Shown piece by piece: positions 50,966-60,241 of a DNA stretch of 64,000 nt; the first letter of the stretch is position 1; every line of letters starts with the position of its first letter. The notes below the pieces were generated by a model, which did no database searches, was not told where the DNA came from, and saw nothing but the letters and a program-made list of their open reading frames with translations. Origin of the DNA: Clostridiales bacterium (GTDB taxonomy: Bacteria > Bacillota > Clostridia > Lachnospirales > Lachnospiraceae); assembly GCA_020859985.1 (NCBI GenBank), contig JAJBVD010000042.1:1-64000 (forward strand). Reading direction: 5' to 3'. The translations under genes were made by a program, and so were the position numbers.

Positions 50966-53110
50966 CTACAGCATCCGATATCTGGCCAGACATGCCAGGA
51001 TTTCCTGCCGTCTCACGGACGCGGCAGCGCCCGCCCCGTAATTTTTCGGAGTGACAGACAGGATTCCGTCTTTCTCGATTTTCCTCGCCGCTTCCTCCGC
51101 CAGAGCGGCGGCGGTCTTTTTGCCGTCTGCCATACGGCCCAGAATATACTGCATCAGATAAGCCAGCGCAGCCGTCTGGCTTTCGTCAACGACCTGTTCC
51201 AGATAACGCAGGTCAATCTCTGTCTTGTCCAGACTTAAAGTATCCCATCCGTGGGTGCGTGCCTTTTCAATCTGTTTTGCGCGAACCGGCTTTTTCAGCC
51301 AGGCGGTACGTTGCGCTGCTGCTTCCCGGCTCTTCACTCCCATTTCAGGCAGATTTTTCGTCGAATTCTCCTGCCGCTTCACGTTCGCTGTCCCCGGCAT
51401 GGTTTCTTTGTCCGGCTGCCCGCTGACATCCTGTGCCATTCCATCACGCACGCCCTCATATTGCTGCCCACAGATCTCCTTTGCGCGTGCCGTGACATCT
51501 TTTGCCACATAGCAGTCCATCTGCAGCACGGTGTCCGCCACCGTCAGATAATCGCCGGAGCTGCCTACGACCAGAATCGTCGATACGCCAAGGTCTTCAT
51601 ACAGACTGCGAATGCTGCGGATGAACGGTTTGATCGGTTCCTTTTCATCGGAGACAAGCTGCGCCATGCGCTCATCACGCACCATAAAATTGGTCGCCGA
51701 AGTATCCTCATCGATCAAAAGCAAACGGCTGTCCGCAGCCAGTGCCTCGACCGTATTTGCCGCCTGAGACGTGCTGCCGCTTGCGTTTTCCGTAGAAAAA
51801 CGGGTCGTGTCTGCTCTGGTGGGCAGGTTACTGATAAACATGGAGATATCCGTCTCATGAATGCAGCGCCCTTCTTCTGCACGCAGCTTAAATGCGCTCT
51901 GATCCGTGATGACCAACTCCCTGCCGTCCCCGGCAATATGGTTGTAAACACCGCGTTCCAGCGCTTTCAAAAGAGTCGATTTTCCGTGAAATCCGCCGCC
52001 CGCGATCACCGTGACACCCTTTTTAATCCCCATACCGCGCACGCTTCCGCGATGCGGCAATTCCAGCGTCACAGCCAAAGATTCCGGACTTTCGAATTTT
52101 ACTGCAGCCCCGCCCTGCCCTCGCCGGGTTATGCCCCCAATCTCTGATTGTGGGGCGTGGGCATCCTCGCCCTCCGGGCGGGATATCCGCCGAGCCTGGC
52201 GAGGGGGCGTTTCCAAACTTTTCATCGGCCGCTGTGACACGCCGCTCTCCCGCGGCAGTACCGAACCGTCCGCTACAAAAGCTACAAGCCCCAGACCGTC
52301 CAGTGCGTCCCGTATGTACTGCTGATCGTCCGCCAGCTCTACGACCGCGTCAAGCTCCCGCTTCATCTGCGGATTGAAATGAAACGTTTTCTCCGCAGCT
52401 TCCGGCAGGAAATCAAACAGAATCTTCTCCAGCTCCCCTGCCGCAATCGTGCGTCCGAACGCCGGAAATCCGACCTCGATCCGCGCCTCTATTTCATTCA
52501 CGGAAATGCACATCGCAGTGCGCTCCAGAACTTCCTGCCCGGCGCGGCAGGCCGTGACGAGACCGCTTTTACCTGAGCCCCGCCCTGCGCGGCCACTATT
52601 TCCATTATAATCCCGCGCCTGCTCGTCTCTTCTGCCCCTGTCCTCTCTGTTTTCACGATTTCCTCTGTAGCCCTGACCGGATTCTGTTCTTCCACCCTGT
52701 CGCCCAAATCGTGCCGGGAAGGCTTTCACATCCTGCCGAAATGCCGGACGTGACGTCGATTCCGCACGCAGATTCCGGTGCAACCGCCGCAGCAAATAAT
52801 CCTCCACGGCGATCCGGCGGTGGCGGCTCTCAAAATACTGCGGCGCGATATTACCCCAGCCCTGCCCCGCGCGCAGCGCATTTAAATGGGCAGGGCGTTC
52901 TGCCGCCGAGCCTGACGAGGGGGCGCTTCCATGATTGTGATAAATGATCCGCACCCGCGATGGCGTCGCAAACGGATCGCCCTGTACATGGTCAATCGCG
53001 AGGCGGTAGGCGCCGAAGTCATATTCGCCCTCCAGCACCTTGTATGCCTTATATCCTTTGTGGTCTATTTCTCTTAACTGTTTTTTAAGCTCCGCCTGTG
53101 AACGCATCAT
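50966..53110 (-). CDS. Predicted ABC-class ATPase
   Basis: A 714-aa cytosolic protein of the ABC-class ATPase family (Pfam ABC_ATPase). The P-loop is GGGFHGKSTLLKALERG, followed by TDQSAFKLRAEEGR and the Walker B region LLLIDEDTSATNF. The role is unknown. Two in-frame palindromic elements lengthen it: residues about 60-84 (GSAPSSGSAAERPAHLNALR) and about 299-335 (ETPPRQARRISRPEGEDAHA). A Gly/Arg-rich linker (about 130-185) contains a third fragment. The ATG at 53110 shares four bases with the stop of the preceding oxidoreductase frame (ATGA), so they were one operon; the track's GTG at 53119 is less likely. Confidence 0.88.
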   Translation of the reverse strand: MMRSQAELKKQLREIDHKGYKAYKVLEGEYDFGAYRLAIDHVQGDPFATPSRVRIIYHNHGSAPSSGSAAERPAHLNALRAGQGWGNIAPQYFESRHRRIAVEDYLLRRLHRNLRAESTSRPAFRQDVKAFPARFGRQGGRTESGQGYRGNRENREDRGRRDEQARDYNGNSGRAGRGSGKSGLVTACRAGQEVLERTAMCISVNEIEARIEVGFPAFGRTIAAGELEKILFDFLPEAAEKTFHFNPQMKRELDAVVELADDQQYIRDALDGLGLVAFVADGSVLPRESGVSQRPMKSLETPPRQARRISRPEGEDAHAPQSEIGGITRRGQGGAAVKFESPESLAVTLELPHRGSVRGMGIKKGVTVIAGGGFHGKSTLLKALERGVYNHIAGDGRELVITDQSAFKLRAEEGRCIHETDISMFISNLPTRADTTRFSTENASGSTSQAANTVEALAADSRLLLIDEDTSATNFMVRDERMAQLVSDEKEPIKPFIRSIRSLYEDLGVSTILVVGSSGDYLTVADTVLQMDCYVAKDVTARAKEICGQQYEGVRDGMAQDVSGQPDKETMPGTANVKRQENSTKNLPEMGVKSREAAAQRTAWLKKPVRAKQIEKARTHGWDTLSLDKTEIDLRYLEQVVDESQTAALAYLMQYILGRMADGKKTAAALAEEAARKIEKDGILSVTPKNYGAGAAASVRRQEILACLARYRML
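52106..52214 (-). repeat. GC-rich palindromic element inside a coding gene (diverged copy)
   Basis: It starts GCCCCGCCCTGCCCTCGCC and ends CCGCCGAGCCTGGCGAGGGG plus GCGTTTCC, like the other copies, but the inner part differs. It is translated in frame in the ABC-class ATPase gene. Confidence 0.7.
52859..52931 (-). repeat. GC-rich palindromic element inside the ABC-class ATPase gene
   Basis: The stem GCCCTGCCC/GGGCAGGGC encloses CGCGCGCAGCGCATTTAAAT, and CTGCCGCCGAGCCTGACGAG and GGGGCGCTTCC follow. It is read in frame as GSAPSSGSAAERPAHLNALR. Confidence 0.88.
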
Positions 53111-54251
53111 TTTTCCCACCTGCTTCGAATCTCATCCAGCATCTCCATCACGCGGATCGTATGCGCATGCGGCATCTCCTCGCACTCTAGCTTTCCCGCC
53201 TCGATCGCACGTTTGCAGGCAAGCACTTCATATTCGTAGCCTGTGATCTGCTTTGGCTGCGGTATCGTCTCCACCAGCTCATACTCATTGTTGTAAATGC
53301 GGATTTCTTCAAAATTGTTGGTGTTTTCCACCTCTATACGGCCTTCCGTCCCAAAAATGATCCCGCGGCGGTCTGAGACTGCTTCCATCGTGTTGAACAG
53401 TCCTGCGATCGTTCCATTCGGATATACGAGATTGACAAACTCGGACTTGTCCACACCCGTCTTGTGAAGCACCATCGAAGTCGAAAGACCCTGAATGTCG
53501 TCGCCCAGCACCCAGGTCGCAAAATTCAGCGTATAAACGCCAAGGTCGAGCAGCGCCCCGCCGGCCAGGTCCGGACGTACCATACGTTCTTTATCCAAAA
53601 GAGAATAGCCCAGATTCGCGGTCAGACCAACGATCTTGCCGATGCGGCCGCCGCCCGGACGGTTTTCTCCGGCCACAACGTTTTTGTTTTTCCCGCAGCT
53701 GCCTGCAGTAACATCACCTGCCAATGTTGGTTCCCAGCAGCCCTGGCCCACGCGAAGCGTTTCTAAATGGCCAGGGCAATCTGCCGCCGACCCAAGGGAG
53801 GGGGCGCTTCCCGTGAAAGCATCTTCTCCAAACAGCAGCTCCCTTACCTTCCTTGACTGCGGGGTATAGCGTGTCCACATCGCTTCGGTAATAAAGACCT
53901 TTTTCTCATGCGCCAGCTCCAGCACTTCCCGCGCTTCCGCCGCGTTCTGCGTGAAGGCTTTTTCACACAGCACCGGTTTCCCGTGATTGATGCACAGCTT
54001 CGCGTGCTCGCAGTGATGCGAATGCGGCGTTGCGATATAGACCAGCTCCACCTGATCATCGCACAACATTTCCTCATAGCTTCCATAGGACTTATCCGCA
54101 CCGTATTTTTCGGCAAACGCCTTTGCCCGCTCACCATCGCGGGCCGCGATCGCGTACAGATTCACCTCAGTCATCCGTGATACCATACCGTTTCCGCCAT
54201 CGTTGTCGCGATTCTGCCTGCTCCTAAAATTGCAAGATTCAGTTTCTTCAT
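53107..54251 (-). pseudogene. Gfo/Idh/MocA-family oxidoreductase, frameshifted by a 5-bp duplication
   Basis: The gene starts at ATG 54251 and encodes MKKLNLAILGAGRIATTMAE, the NAD-binding start with GAGRIA. At 54180-54189 the five bases ATACC occur twice in tandem. This shifts the frame and gives a stop four codons later. Dropping one copy restores TVSRMTEVNLYAIAARDGER and the rest of the protein, including VYIATPHSHHCEHAK, LCEKAFT and FITEAMWTRY. An in-frame palindromic element (SAPSLGSAADCPGHLE) interrupts the middle. The ORF track shows only the part after the frameshift. It was translationally coupled to the ABC-class ATPase. A sequencing error is a possible alternative. Confidence 0.88.
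53738..53812 (-). repeat. GC-rich palindromic element inside the oxidoreductase gene
   Basis: GCCCTGGCC and GGCCAGGGC form the stem around CACGCGAAGCGTTTCTAAAT; CTGCCGCCGACCCAAGGGAG and GGGGCGCTTCCC follow. It is read in the same frame as the copy at 52859. Confidence 0.85.
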
Positions 54252-54278
54252 GTGTTCATCCCCCTCGCTATTATTCTT

Positions 54279-55283
54279 TTATGCAAACATCGCCGCCGCC
54301 CACAGCACGATGCGCAGAAACAGATTCGATTCGTACAGCCAGGAAAGCAGGCTGCTCTCCTCCACCATCGAAAGCAGCAGTTCTCCGCCGCTGGTCGCCT
54401 GCAGAATGGTCAGGATCAGGAAAAACAGCCACAGCAGAAACAGCGCTTCCACAATACCGAGCCCTGCTCCCGCCAGACGATTCACAAACCCGATCACCGG
54501 AAAATGTGCGATCATATCCAGCACCATGATCAGCAGCCGCAGCACGATATGAACAAGTATCACTGCCACGATAAAGGAAATAACATTCAAAATCAGCGTG
54601 GCAAGATACTCAACGATATATCCCTGGAAATTTGAAACGTCAAGAGCCTCGTACCCATCGTCGTTGTTGTGATTGATCAGCATATCTTTGATCACTTCCG
54701 GCAGCGGCAGGCTGTCGATGATCTCATTCTGCGTGCTTTTGTCAAGTGTCAGCGAACTGAGTGCGCTCGCAATGCTGCCTGTCTCCGAATCACTCCTTTC
54801 GCTCGTGCTGCTGTCCGCACCCGAACTTTCCGAAAACAGCTGCGAGATGTATTCCCCAAGATACTGCTCCTTGTACGCTTCCAGCTCTTCGTCCGAAAGC
54901 GAATCTACCAGAGAAGCATATTCTCCATAGCCATACTGCTCCATGAGCGCCTTTGTCTCTTCCCGACTCAGACTTGCAAGATAGTCGCTGGCACTTATGC
55001 TTTCCGACGATGCAGATGAGCCGGATGTCCCGGAAGAGCCAATGGAAATGCCGGTAAGCTGACTGACCAGCACGTTCTCGCACTGTTCGACGATGTAGTC
55101 GTAGACCGGCGTATTGTCTTTGATAAACTCTGTCACATAAGGCAGCACCGCCGACACCAGCGCGATCGACAGCACCAGAGACAGCATGGACGCCAGCTTT
55201 TTCACGAAGCCCCGTCGAAAGCCGGAGATGATCAGCACCACCGTCACCACAAGCACAACAATTTCCAGTATATTGATATTCAT
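54279..55283 (-). CDS. CvpA-family membrane protein
   Basis: A 334-aa protein of the CvpA family. The start ILEIVVLVVTVVLIISGFRR followed by GFVKKLASMLSLVLSIAL is typical. Two further membrane segments lie near residues 235-265 and 270-305. The family is linked to colicin V production and envelope traits in other bacteria; the mechanism is unclear. A long hydrophilic Ser/Glu-rich loop (about 90-190) is larger than usual. The ATG at 55283 follows GAGGAG; the track start lies inside that site. The DUF5711 gene is upstream in the same direction. Confidence 0.9.
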   Translation of the reverse strand: MNINILEIVVLVVTVVLIISGFRRGFVKKLASMLSLVLSIALVSAVLPYVTEFIKDNTPVYDYIVEQCENVLVSQLTGISIGSSGTSGSSASSESISASDYLASLSREETKALMEQYGYGEYASLVDSLSDEELEAYKEQYLGEYISQLFSESSGADSSTSERSDSETGSIASALSSLTLDKSTQNEIIDSLPLPEVIKDMLINHNNDDGYEALDVSNFQGYIVEYLATLILNVISFIVAVILVHIVLRLLIMVLDMIAHFPVIGFVNRLAGAGLGIVEALFLLWLFFLILTILQATSGGELLLSMVEESSLLSWLYESNLFLRIVLWAAAMFA

Positions 55284-55314
55284 AATGTTCTCCTCTATCA
55301 TTCTGTACGGACTT

Positions 55315-55341
55315 GCAACTGTGAAGGTACTAAACAGTTAC
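55315..55341 (-). repeat. 27-nt dispersed palindrome
   Basis: In minus orientation: GTAACTGTTTAGTACC then TTCACAGTTGC. It lies in the leader of the CvpA gene, about 30 bases before the ATG. Confidence 0.85.
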
Positions 55342-55395
55342 GCAGGCTTTGTCCTCTGTGCAGAATGGTTTTTACAACTCAGAGTTCTCCCGGCT

Positions 55396-56841
55396 TCAGC
55401 AGATCCGGATCCGATCGAAGCTGTCCCCCGTGATCACCAGATAGCGGCGGAATTCTTTATTATAAAAGATATCCACGATCTCTTTTTCATATGCGGAAGA
55501 AAACCGCAGGATACCTTTTTTTGTATATACGGTGATTGATGAGGATGTCGTCATCAGAATCTGTCCATTTTGTATCCTGATCTCGTCAAAATCCGCGTCG
55601 ACACCCACTGATTTTTTCTGTTTGCCGCGATAATTGTACAGCTCCATCCGGTAGCTGTATTCCCCTGTCGTGTCGGAAAACAGGAAACCGATCGTGTCCT
55701 CATCATAAAAGCAGCTCACAATCTCCTCGTCAAAGTCCTGCTCCGCTGTCTTCGCCCAGGAACTGCCTCCAAACACGGCAAAACCATCGTCCGCAACAGC
55801 GACTGCCGTAGAATTATCCGTAAAATACACCTGCGGCACCGAGCTTCCGGAAAAGGTCTCCCTGCTGATCTCATGGTCAGAATCAGAATCTCCGTCTGAT
55901 CCGAAGTCGTAAAATACCACGTTTGACGTCATCACACCCTCATCAATTCCCAGATAGGAAACAACCATCTTTTCCCCATTCGGGGACAGGTCGACGTCCA
56001 GCGGATAGCCAGAATCCGAAATCGTCGTTTTGTCATTGGCGATACTGTTGCCCTCCGCATCATACAGGCGGATCCAGGTCACATCATCGTCCTGCAGCAC
56101 CACTGCCACCACGCCCTGATTCGACACACGCACCTTGAGGATCGGCAGCAGACAGGTAAAGTTTCCGAGCAGGCCGTCTTCATTTACCACATACACCTGC
56201 GTACCCTGCTGCTCCGCGATCACCATCGTCGTGCCGCAGACATCCACGATCGGTGCCTGCATGCTGTATGTAATGCTCCACTTCACCTCGTTTTTGCGTG
56301 TCACGCAGGAAACGCCGTCCGAATTGTAACGGTACAGATACTTGCCGACCGCCTCGTACTGCGTCCCCGAAGTCATAGAGTTTTCGATGGATTTCGAAAT
56401 CACATAATCTTCAAACGTATGATTGCGGTTGTAAATATAAAACCCCAGCGCTACGCACAAAACCAGCGCAGCAATCACTCCCTGCAGGATACGGCGGCGC
56501 CTGCGGTTTCGCGCCAGCCGCTCCTCCAGAGTCAGTTCATGCTGCTCTAAATCGGTTCCATTACCGGGAAGACCTCCCGGCTCACCAATCCGGCTCCTCA
56601 CAATACGTATAGTGCCTCCCGGCAGATCTCCGCGTTCGCCAGTACCTCCGGCTTTTTTCGCATCGGATTCGGTTTCGCCCGATACTCTCGTCCCGTCTGG
56701 GACGCCCGCGCGGCCCGATACATCTGCACCGGTCTCAAAGCTGTCGGAATAATCGTCAAAATCCTCATCATCCAGGTCGCCCAGAAATAATAACCATTCT
56801 TTTATTCTCTGAAAGCGTTCTTTCCATTTATTTTTATCCAT
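55396..56841 (-). CDS. DUF5711-family membrane-anchored beta-propeller protein
   Basis: A 481-aa protein. A charged cytoplasmic N-terminus (acidic DLDDEDFDDYSDSF, then a Gly/Arg-rich linker) leads to one membrane helix (about residues 128-148). The extracytoplasmic part has WD/PQQ-like blades such as TRKNEVKWSITYSMQAPIVD and SPNGEKMVVSYLGIDEG, the DUF5711 layout. The function is unknown. The ATG has only a weak AGGGGA some 13 bases upstream. It is followed by cvpA and is probably co-transcribed. Confidence 0.85.
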   Translation of the reverse strand: MDKNKWKERFQRIKEWLLFLGDLDDEDFDDYSDSFETGADVSGRAGVPDGTRVSGETESDAKKAGGTGERGDLPGGTIRIVRSRIGEPGGLPGNGTDLEQHELTLEERLARNRRRRRILQGVIAALVLCVALGFYIYNRNHTFEDYVISKSIENSMTSGTQYEAVGKYLYRYNSDGVSCVTRKNEVKWSITYSMQAPIVDVCGTTMVIAEQQGTQVYVVNEDGLLGNFTCLLPILKVRVSNQGVVAVVLQDDDVTWIRLYDAEGNSIANDKTTISDSGYPLDVDLSPNGEKMVVSYLGIDEGVMTSNVVFYDFGSDGDSDSDHEISRETFSGSSVPQVYFTDNSTAVAVADDGFAVFGGSSWAKTAEQDFDEEIVSCFYDEDTIGFLFSDTTGEYSYRMELYNYRGKQKKSVGVDADFDEIRIQNGQILMTTSSSITVYTKKGILRFSSAYEKEIVDIFYNKEFRRYLVITGDSFDRIRIC

Positions 56842-56907
56842 ATTTTATCTATACGATCCCCTGTCATCCTGTTTTTCTGCAGTTCTTCTATTTACTTTCT
56901 CTGATTC

Positions 56908-56934
56908 GCAGCTGTTCAATACCTTCATAGTAAC
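56908..56934 (+). repeat. 27-nt dispersed palindrome, diverged
   Basis: GCAGCTGTTCAATACC then TTCATAGTAAC. It lies in the leader of the DUF5711 gene. Confidence 0.7.
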
Positions 56935-56992
56935 TCCGATTCTACCATGCATAGCCGGAAATGTGTAGCTTTAACTTTATTTTTTAATTTTT

Positions 56993-58729
56993 TTATGGCA
57001 GCACGATCTTCTGTCCGGGTATGATATGATCCGCGTCCTCAATTCCGTTTACTTCACAGAGCTCTTCCAACCGCTCCAGACTCCCGTAATATTTCGCGCA
57101 GATTTCTGCCAGCGTATCACCTGTACGTATGGTATAAGAAGCCTGCACCTGTCGGCTTGTTGCCGTCACGGCAGCTTCTGTTTCAGATATCTCACCTGCT
57201 TCAGAGACAGCCGCCATGTCAGAAGCCGCGTCCGCTTCAGAAACGGTGTCTGTGTCAGTCGATATACCTGAAGTAACCGCCGACTCAGATGCAGCCGCAT
57301 TAACAGCGGTTTCATCGTCCGTCCAGAATGCATCAGATCCTGTCAGAATCTCACTTATATTTGTAGTGTCTGTTGTACTGTCTTCGATGCCTGACAGATC
57401 CGCCGCATCGCTTCCGCCATCCGATGAAACCGATATACTGTCTTCTGCGGTTCCATTTTCTGTGATTCCCACATTCCCGGTCTTTTCCTCATCATCCGTA
57501 TTATCTGCGCTTTCTGCAGCTGCGGACGCCTCCGCTAAAGCATCCTCTGCCTTACTGTCGGATGTATTCGAAGACGCATCCCCGGAACCCGACGATGTCT
57601 CCTGTCCATCCTCCAAAAAAACGGTCGATGTCCCGGCCACACTCGCCGCCTGACGCAGATCCGACACACGATTCACCGCAATCACGCCGACAATCAATGC
57701 TCCCACTACAAAAAAGGAACTCGCAAGCTTCAAAAAGCTTCTGCTCTTCTCATCCGCTTTATTTTTCACTTTCTCGCGGAAGCTGATAATCGCTTTATCC
57801 GGAGCGCTCTCTTTCTCCACGCTCGACTCGCCAAACAGCTCTGAAAGATACTCCTGCATCTGCCGGTTTTGCTCATAAAAGACAAAATAGCCCGTAACAC
57901 CCTCATATTGTTCTCCCTCAAGCCAATACAGCCTTTCCTCCTGATCCTGCAGATGATAGAGCAGCTGTTTTGCCTCCGGAATTCGCTGCGTCAGCTCCTC
58001 CATCTGCCTGGTCTCCCAGGTTCCGATCACACAACAGCCCACGACCTGACTTCCCGGAAAATGAGTTTCCCACTCTTCACGGCAGCTTTCCCATTGGTCT
58101 TTCGGAATTACAGAATCGTCTTTCCCATTTTCTTTTTGGCCGCTTTTCACACTGGCCCTTTCTCCTGTTTTTTCAGTGTCCGCCACGCCTCTCTGTTTTT
58201 CCTGCTTCCCTGCTATTCCCTGACCTTCTTCCGAAGTCCACTCTTCCTGTGTCCCATAACGCTTCTGAAACGCCTGCCACAGCCCTGTTTTCTCCTTCTC
58301 CTGCACATTTTCTCCAACAGATTCCTTTTCTTCAGCCGGCTTTTTTCCGGAATTCGATTCTCTGAGCTGTGTGATTTTCGTTTTATTCGTTTCTACGATT
58401 CGAGATGCGTTCGCCTCCGATTGCTCCGCAGCAGCCGCCCATCCGGATTCCCGCAGCGTCTGTTCAGCCTCTGATGTCCCGCGTATTTCCTGCTTCGGCC
58501 GCCCTCCCCCTAATTCACCCGGTACTTCCATGATTCCCCGCACAAACACATACTCCGCATCATCCATGTATTTTCGTTCTCCCAGTAAAACCCCCAGAAA
58601 GTCTTCACTCCCCCTGTTTTCCATCTTTCGTATGTAAGTCATCACATAATCTTCCAGATATATTTTCCTTCTGCCCTGTATCTCTCCGATCTGTCGTATG
58701 TTCTTAGGCAGCAAAATATCATTCCCCAT
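56993..58729 (-). CDS. Membrane protein with C-terminal LysM domain
   Basis: A 578-aa protein. The N-terminal segment (IYLEDYVMTYIRKM, FLGVLLGERKYMDD, VFVRGIMEV) and a later part (VVGCCVIGTWETRQM, GYFVFYEQNRQM) resemble a split, catalytically degenerate MPN/JAB-like fold. A 120-residue charged insert lies between them. One membrane helix (about 340-362) precedes a long Ser/Ala/Asp/Glu stalk and a LysM domain (SYTIRTGDTLAEICAKYYGS to IIPGQKIVLP) that should bind peptidoglycan outside. The ATG at 58729 follows AAGGAG at ten bases; the track's GTG is too close to it. A cytoplasm-to-wall link is the likely layout; the role is unknown. Confidence 0.82.
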   Translation of the reverse strand: MGNDILLPKNIRQIGEIQGRRKIYLEDYVMTYIRKMENRGSEDFLGVLLGERKYMDDAEYVFVRGIMEVPGELGGGRPKQEIRGTSEAEQTLRESGWAAAAEQSEANASRIVETNKTKITQLRESNSGKKPAEEKESVGENVQEKEKTGLWQAFQKRYGTQEEWTSEEGQGIAGKQEKQRGVADTEKTGERASVKSGQKENGKDDSVIPKDQWESCREEWETHFPGSQVVGCCVIGTWETRQMEELTQRIPEAKQLLYHLQDQEERLYWLEGEQYEGVTGYFVFYEQNRQMQEYLSELFGESSVEKESAPDKAIISFREKVKNKADEKSRSFLKLASSFFVVGALIVGVIAVNRVSDLRQAASVAGTSTVFLEDGQETSSGSGDASSNTSDSKAEDALAEASAAAESADNTDDEEKTGNVGITENGTAEDSISVSSDGGSDAADLSGIEDSTTDTTNISEILTGSDAFWTDDETAVNAAASESAVTSGISTDTDTVSEADAASDMAAVSEAGEISETEAAVTATSRQVQASYTIRTGDTLAEICAKYYGSLERLEELCEVNGIEDADHIIPGQKIVLP

Positions 58730-58977
58730 AATCCGCACACTCCTTTTCCCTTTTCATGGGCTTTGCCCCGCCATACTTACCTTACTATATACTTTATGCA
58801 GAATTTAGCATTTTATGGCTAAAAGAGAAAAATTGTTTTACCCCGCACCCCTCTGAATATTTTTTCTCCGGCAGGATAAACTGGTAATAACAGCTACATC
58901 TCAGCGGCGAATTGTATCACCGCAGCTGTCACTGTGGCAAACATCTCACATCCGGCACACTGCGGAAAGGAATCAAA

Positions 58978-59604
58978 ATGTCTATCCTTGCTTCTGTTTT
59001 CCCAAAATCGAATCTACCTGAATCTCAGCCACTTGATTCGGAACAACTTGCACAGCTTTTAGCAGCTACCGCATCTCCCGAAACTGTTACTATTCCATCA
59101 GGCCAGAGCAAATTCGCTACAGGCAAGAGGTTTCAAGACATCGCTGCCAGCACAGATTTCTCCCTCACAAAACCTGTCATCCTCTGCATCGGCACCGACC
59201 GGATTGTCGGCGACAGCCTTGGCCCGCTCACCGGCAGCCTTCTGAAAAAAAGCGCTGGAGATTCTCTGGCCATCTATGGCACTCTGGAAGCCCCGGTGCA
59301 TGCCTGCAATCTGGCGGAAACGCTTGCACAGATAAAAAAAGAGCACCCGAACAGCGCTGTGATCGCTGTGGATGCTTCTCTTGGATGTCATTATAAAGCG
59401 GGCTCCGTGCTGATCCGTCCCGGAAGTATACGCCCCGGTATGGGCGTCAAAAAGAATTTACCGGCCGTGGGAGATATTTCTATCACCGGCATCGCCGGAG
59501 CTCAGAGCAGCCGGCCTTATCTTGTGCTGCAGAGCGTGCGTCTGTCCCTGATCATGTCGATGGCAGAGCAGATCTGCGATTGTATAATAAATGTGTGCGG
59601 ATAA
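58978..59604 (+). CDS. yyaC: Spore protease YyaC
   Basis: A 208-aa protein of the YyaC/DUF1256 family, related in fold to the germination protease GPR. Family sequence is clear: VILCIGTDRIVGDSLGPLTG, YGTLEAPVHACNL, AVDASLGCHYKAGSV and GVKKNLPAVGDISITGIAG. It implies that the organism forms spores. The start at 58978 follows GGAAAGGA; the track's upstream start adds unrelated leader. It is convergent with recR, with the 27-nt palindrome between the stops. Confidence 0.92.
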   Translation: MSILASVFPKSNLPESQPLDSEQLAQLLAATASPETVTIPSGQSKFATGKRFQDIAASTDFSLTKPVILCIGTDRIVGDSLGPLTGSLLKKSAGDSLAIYGTLEAPVHACNLAETLAQIKKEHPNSAVIAVDASLGCHYKAGSVLIRPGSIRPGMGVKKNLPAVGDISITGIAGAQSSRPYLVLQSVRLSLIMSMAEQICDCIINVCG

Positions 59605-59610
59605 GAATTC

Positions 59611-59637
59611 GTAACTGTTCAGTACCTTCACAGTTAC
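59611..59637 (+). repeat. 27-nt dispersed palindrome between yyaC and recR
   Basis: A full copy: GTAACTGTTCAGTACC then TTCACAGTTAC. It fills the gap between two convergent genes. Confidence 0.9.
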
Positions 59638-59644
59638 GAGAACT

Positions 59645-60241
59645 CTACAATTCCACCCGTCCTTCCAGCGCCCGCAGCAGCGTCATCTCGTCTATGTACT
59701 CCAGATCGCCGCCGACAGGTACGCCGCTCGCGATGCGCGTAACCTTAATGCCGGTCGGCTTGATCAGCTTGCTGATGTACATCGCGGTCGTCTCGCCCTC
59801 GAGACTGGAATTGGTCGCGATGATGACTTCATTCACATCGCCCTCGAGGCGTTTGATCAGTTCTTTGAGACGGATATCGCCCGGCCCGATCCCGAGCATC
59901 GGGGAGATTGCTCCGTGAAGCACATGATACACGCCCTCGTATTTTCCGGTCTTCTCATACGCAGCCAGATCTCTGGTCGTCTCGACCACCATGATCGTCT
60001 TTTTGTCACGAGCAGGGTTGCTGCAGATCGGGCAAAGCTCCTGATCGGTCAGCGTACAGCATTCTTTGCAGTAGCAGACGTTTTCCCGCGCATCCGTGAT
60101 CGCGTCTGTCAGCTGCTTTACGCGTTCCTGCGGCATATGGATCAGATGAAAAGCCAGACGCTGCGCGGATTTGCTGCCGATCCCCGGCAGTGCGGAAAGC
60201 TGCTCGATCAGCTTCGACATCCGTTTTCCGTAGTAATCCAT
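59645..60241 (-). CDS. recR: Recombination protein RecR
   Basis: A 198-aa protein of the RecFOR gap-repair pathway. It has the N-terminal helix-hairpin-helix (LPGIGSKSAQRLAFHL), a four-cysteine zinc motif (CYCKECCTLTDQELCPIC), and a Toprim domain (TIMVVETTRDLAAYEKTG, HGAISPMLGIGPGDIRL). Length is normal. Its ATG overlaps the ybaB stop as TGATG. Confidence 0.97.
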   Translation of the reverse strand: MDYYGKRMSKLIEQLSALPGIGSKSAQRLAFHLIHMPQERVKQLTDAITDARENVCYCKECCTLTDQELCPICSNPARDKKTIMVVETTRDLAAYEKTGKYEGVYHVLHGAISPMLGIGPGDIRLKELIKRLEGDVNEVIIATNSSLEGETTAMYISKLIKPTGIKVTRIASGVPVGGDLEYIDEMTLLRALEGRVEL

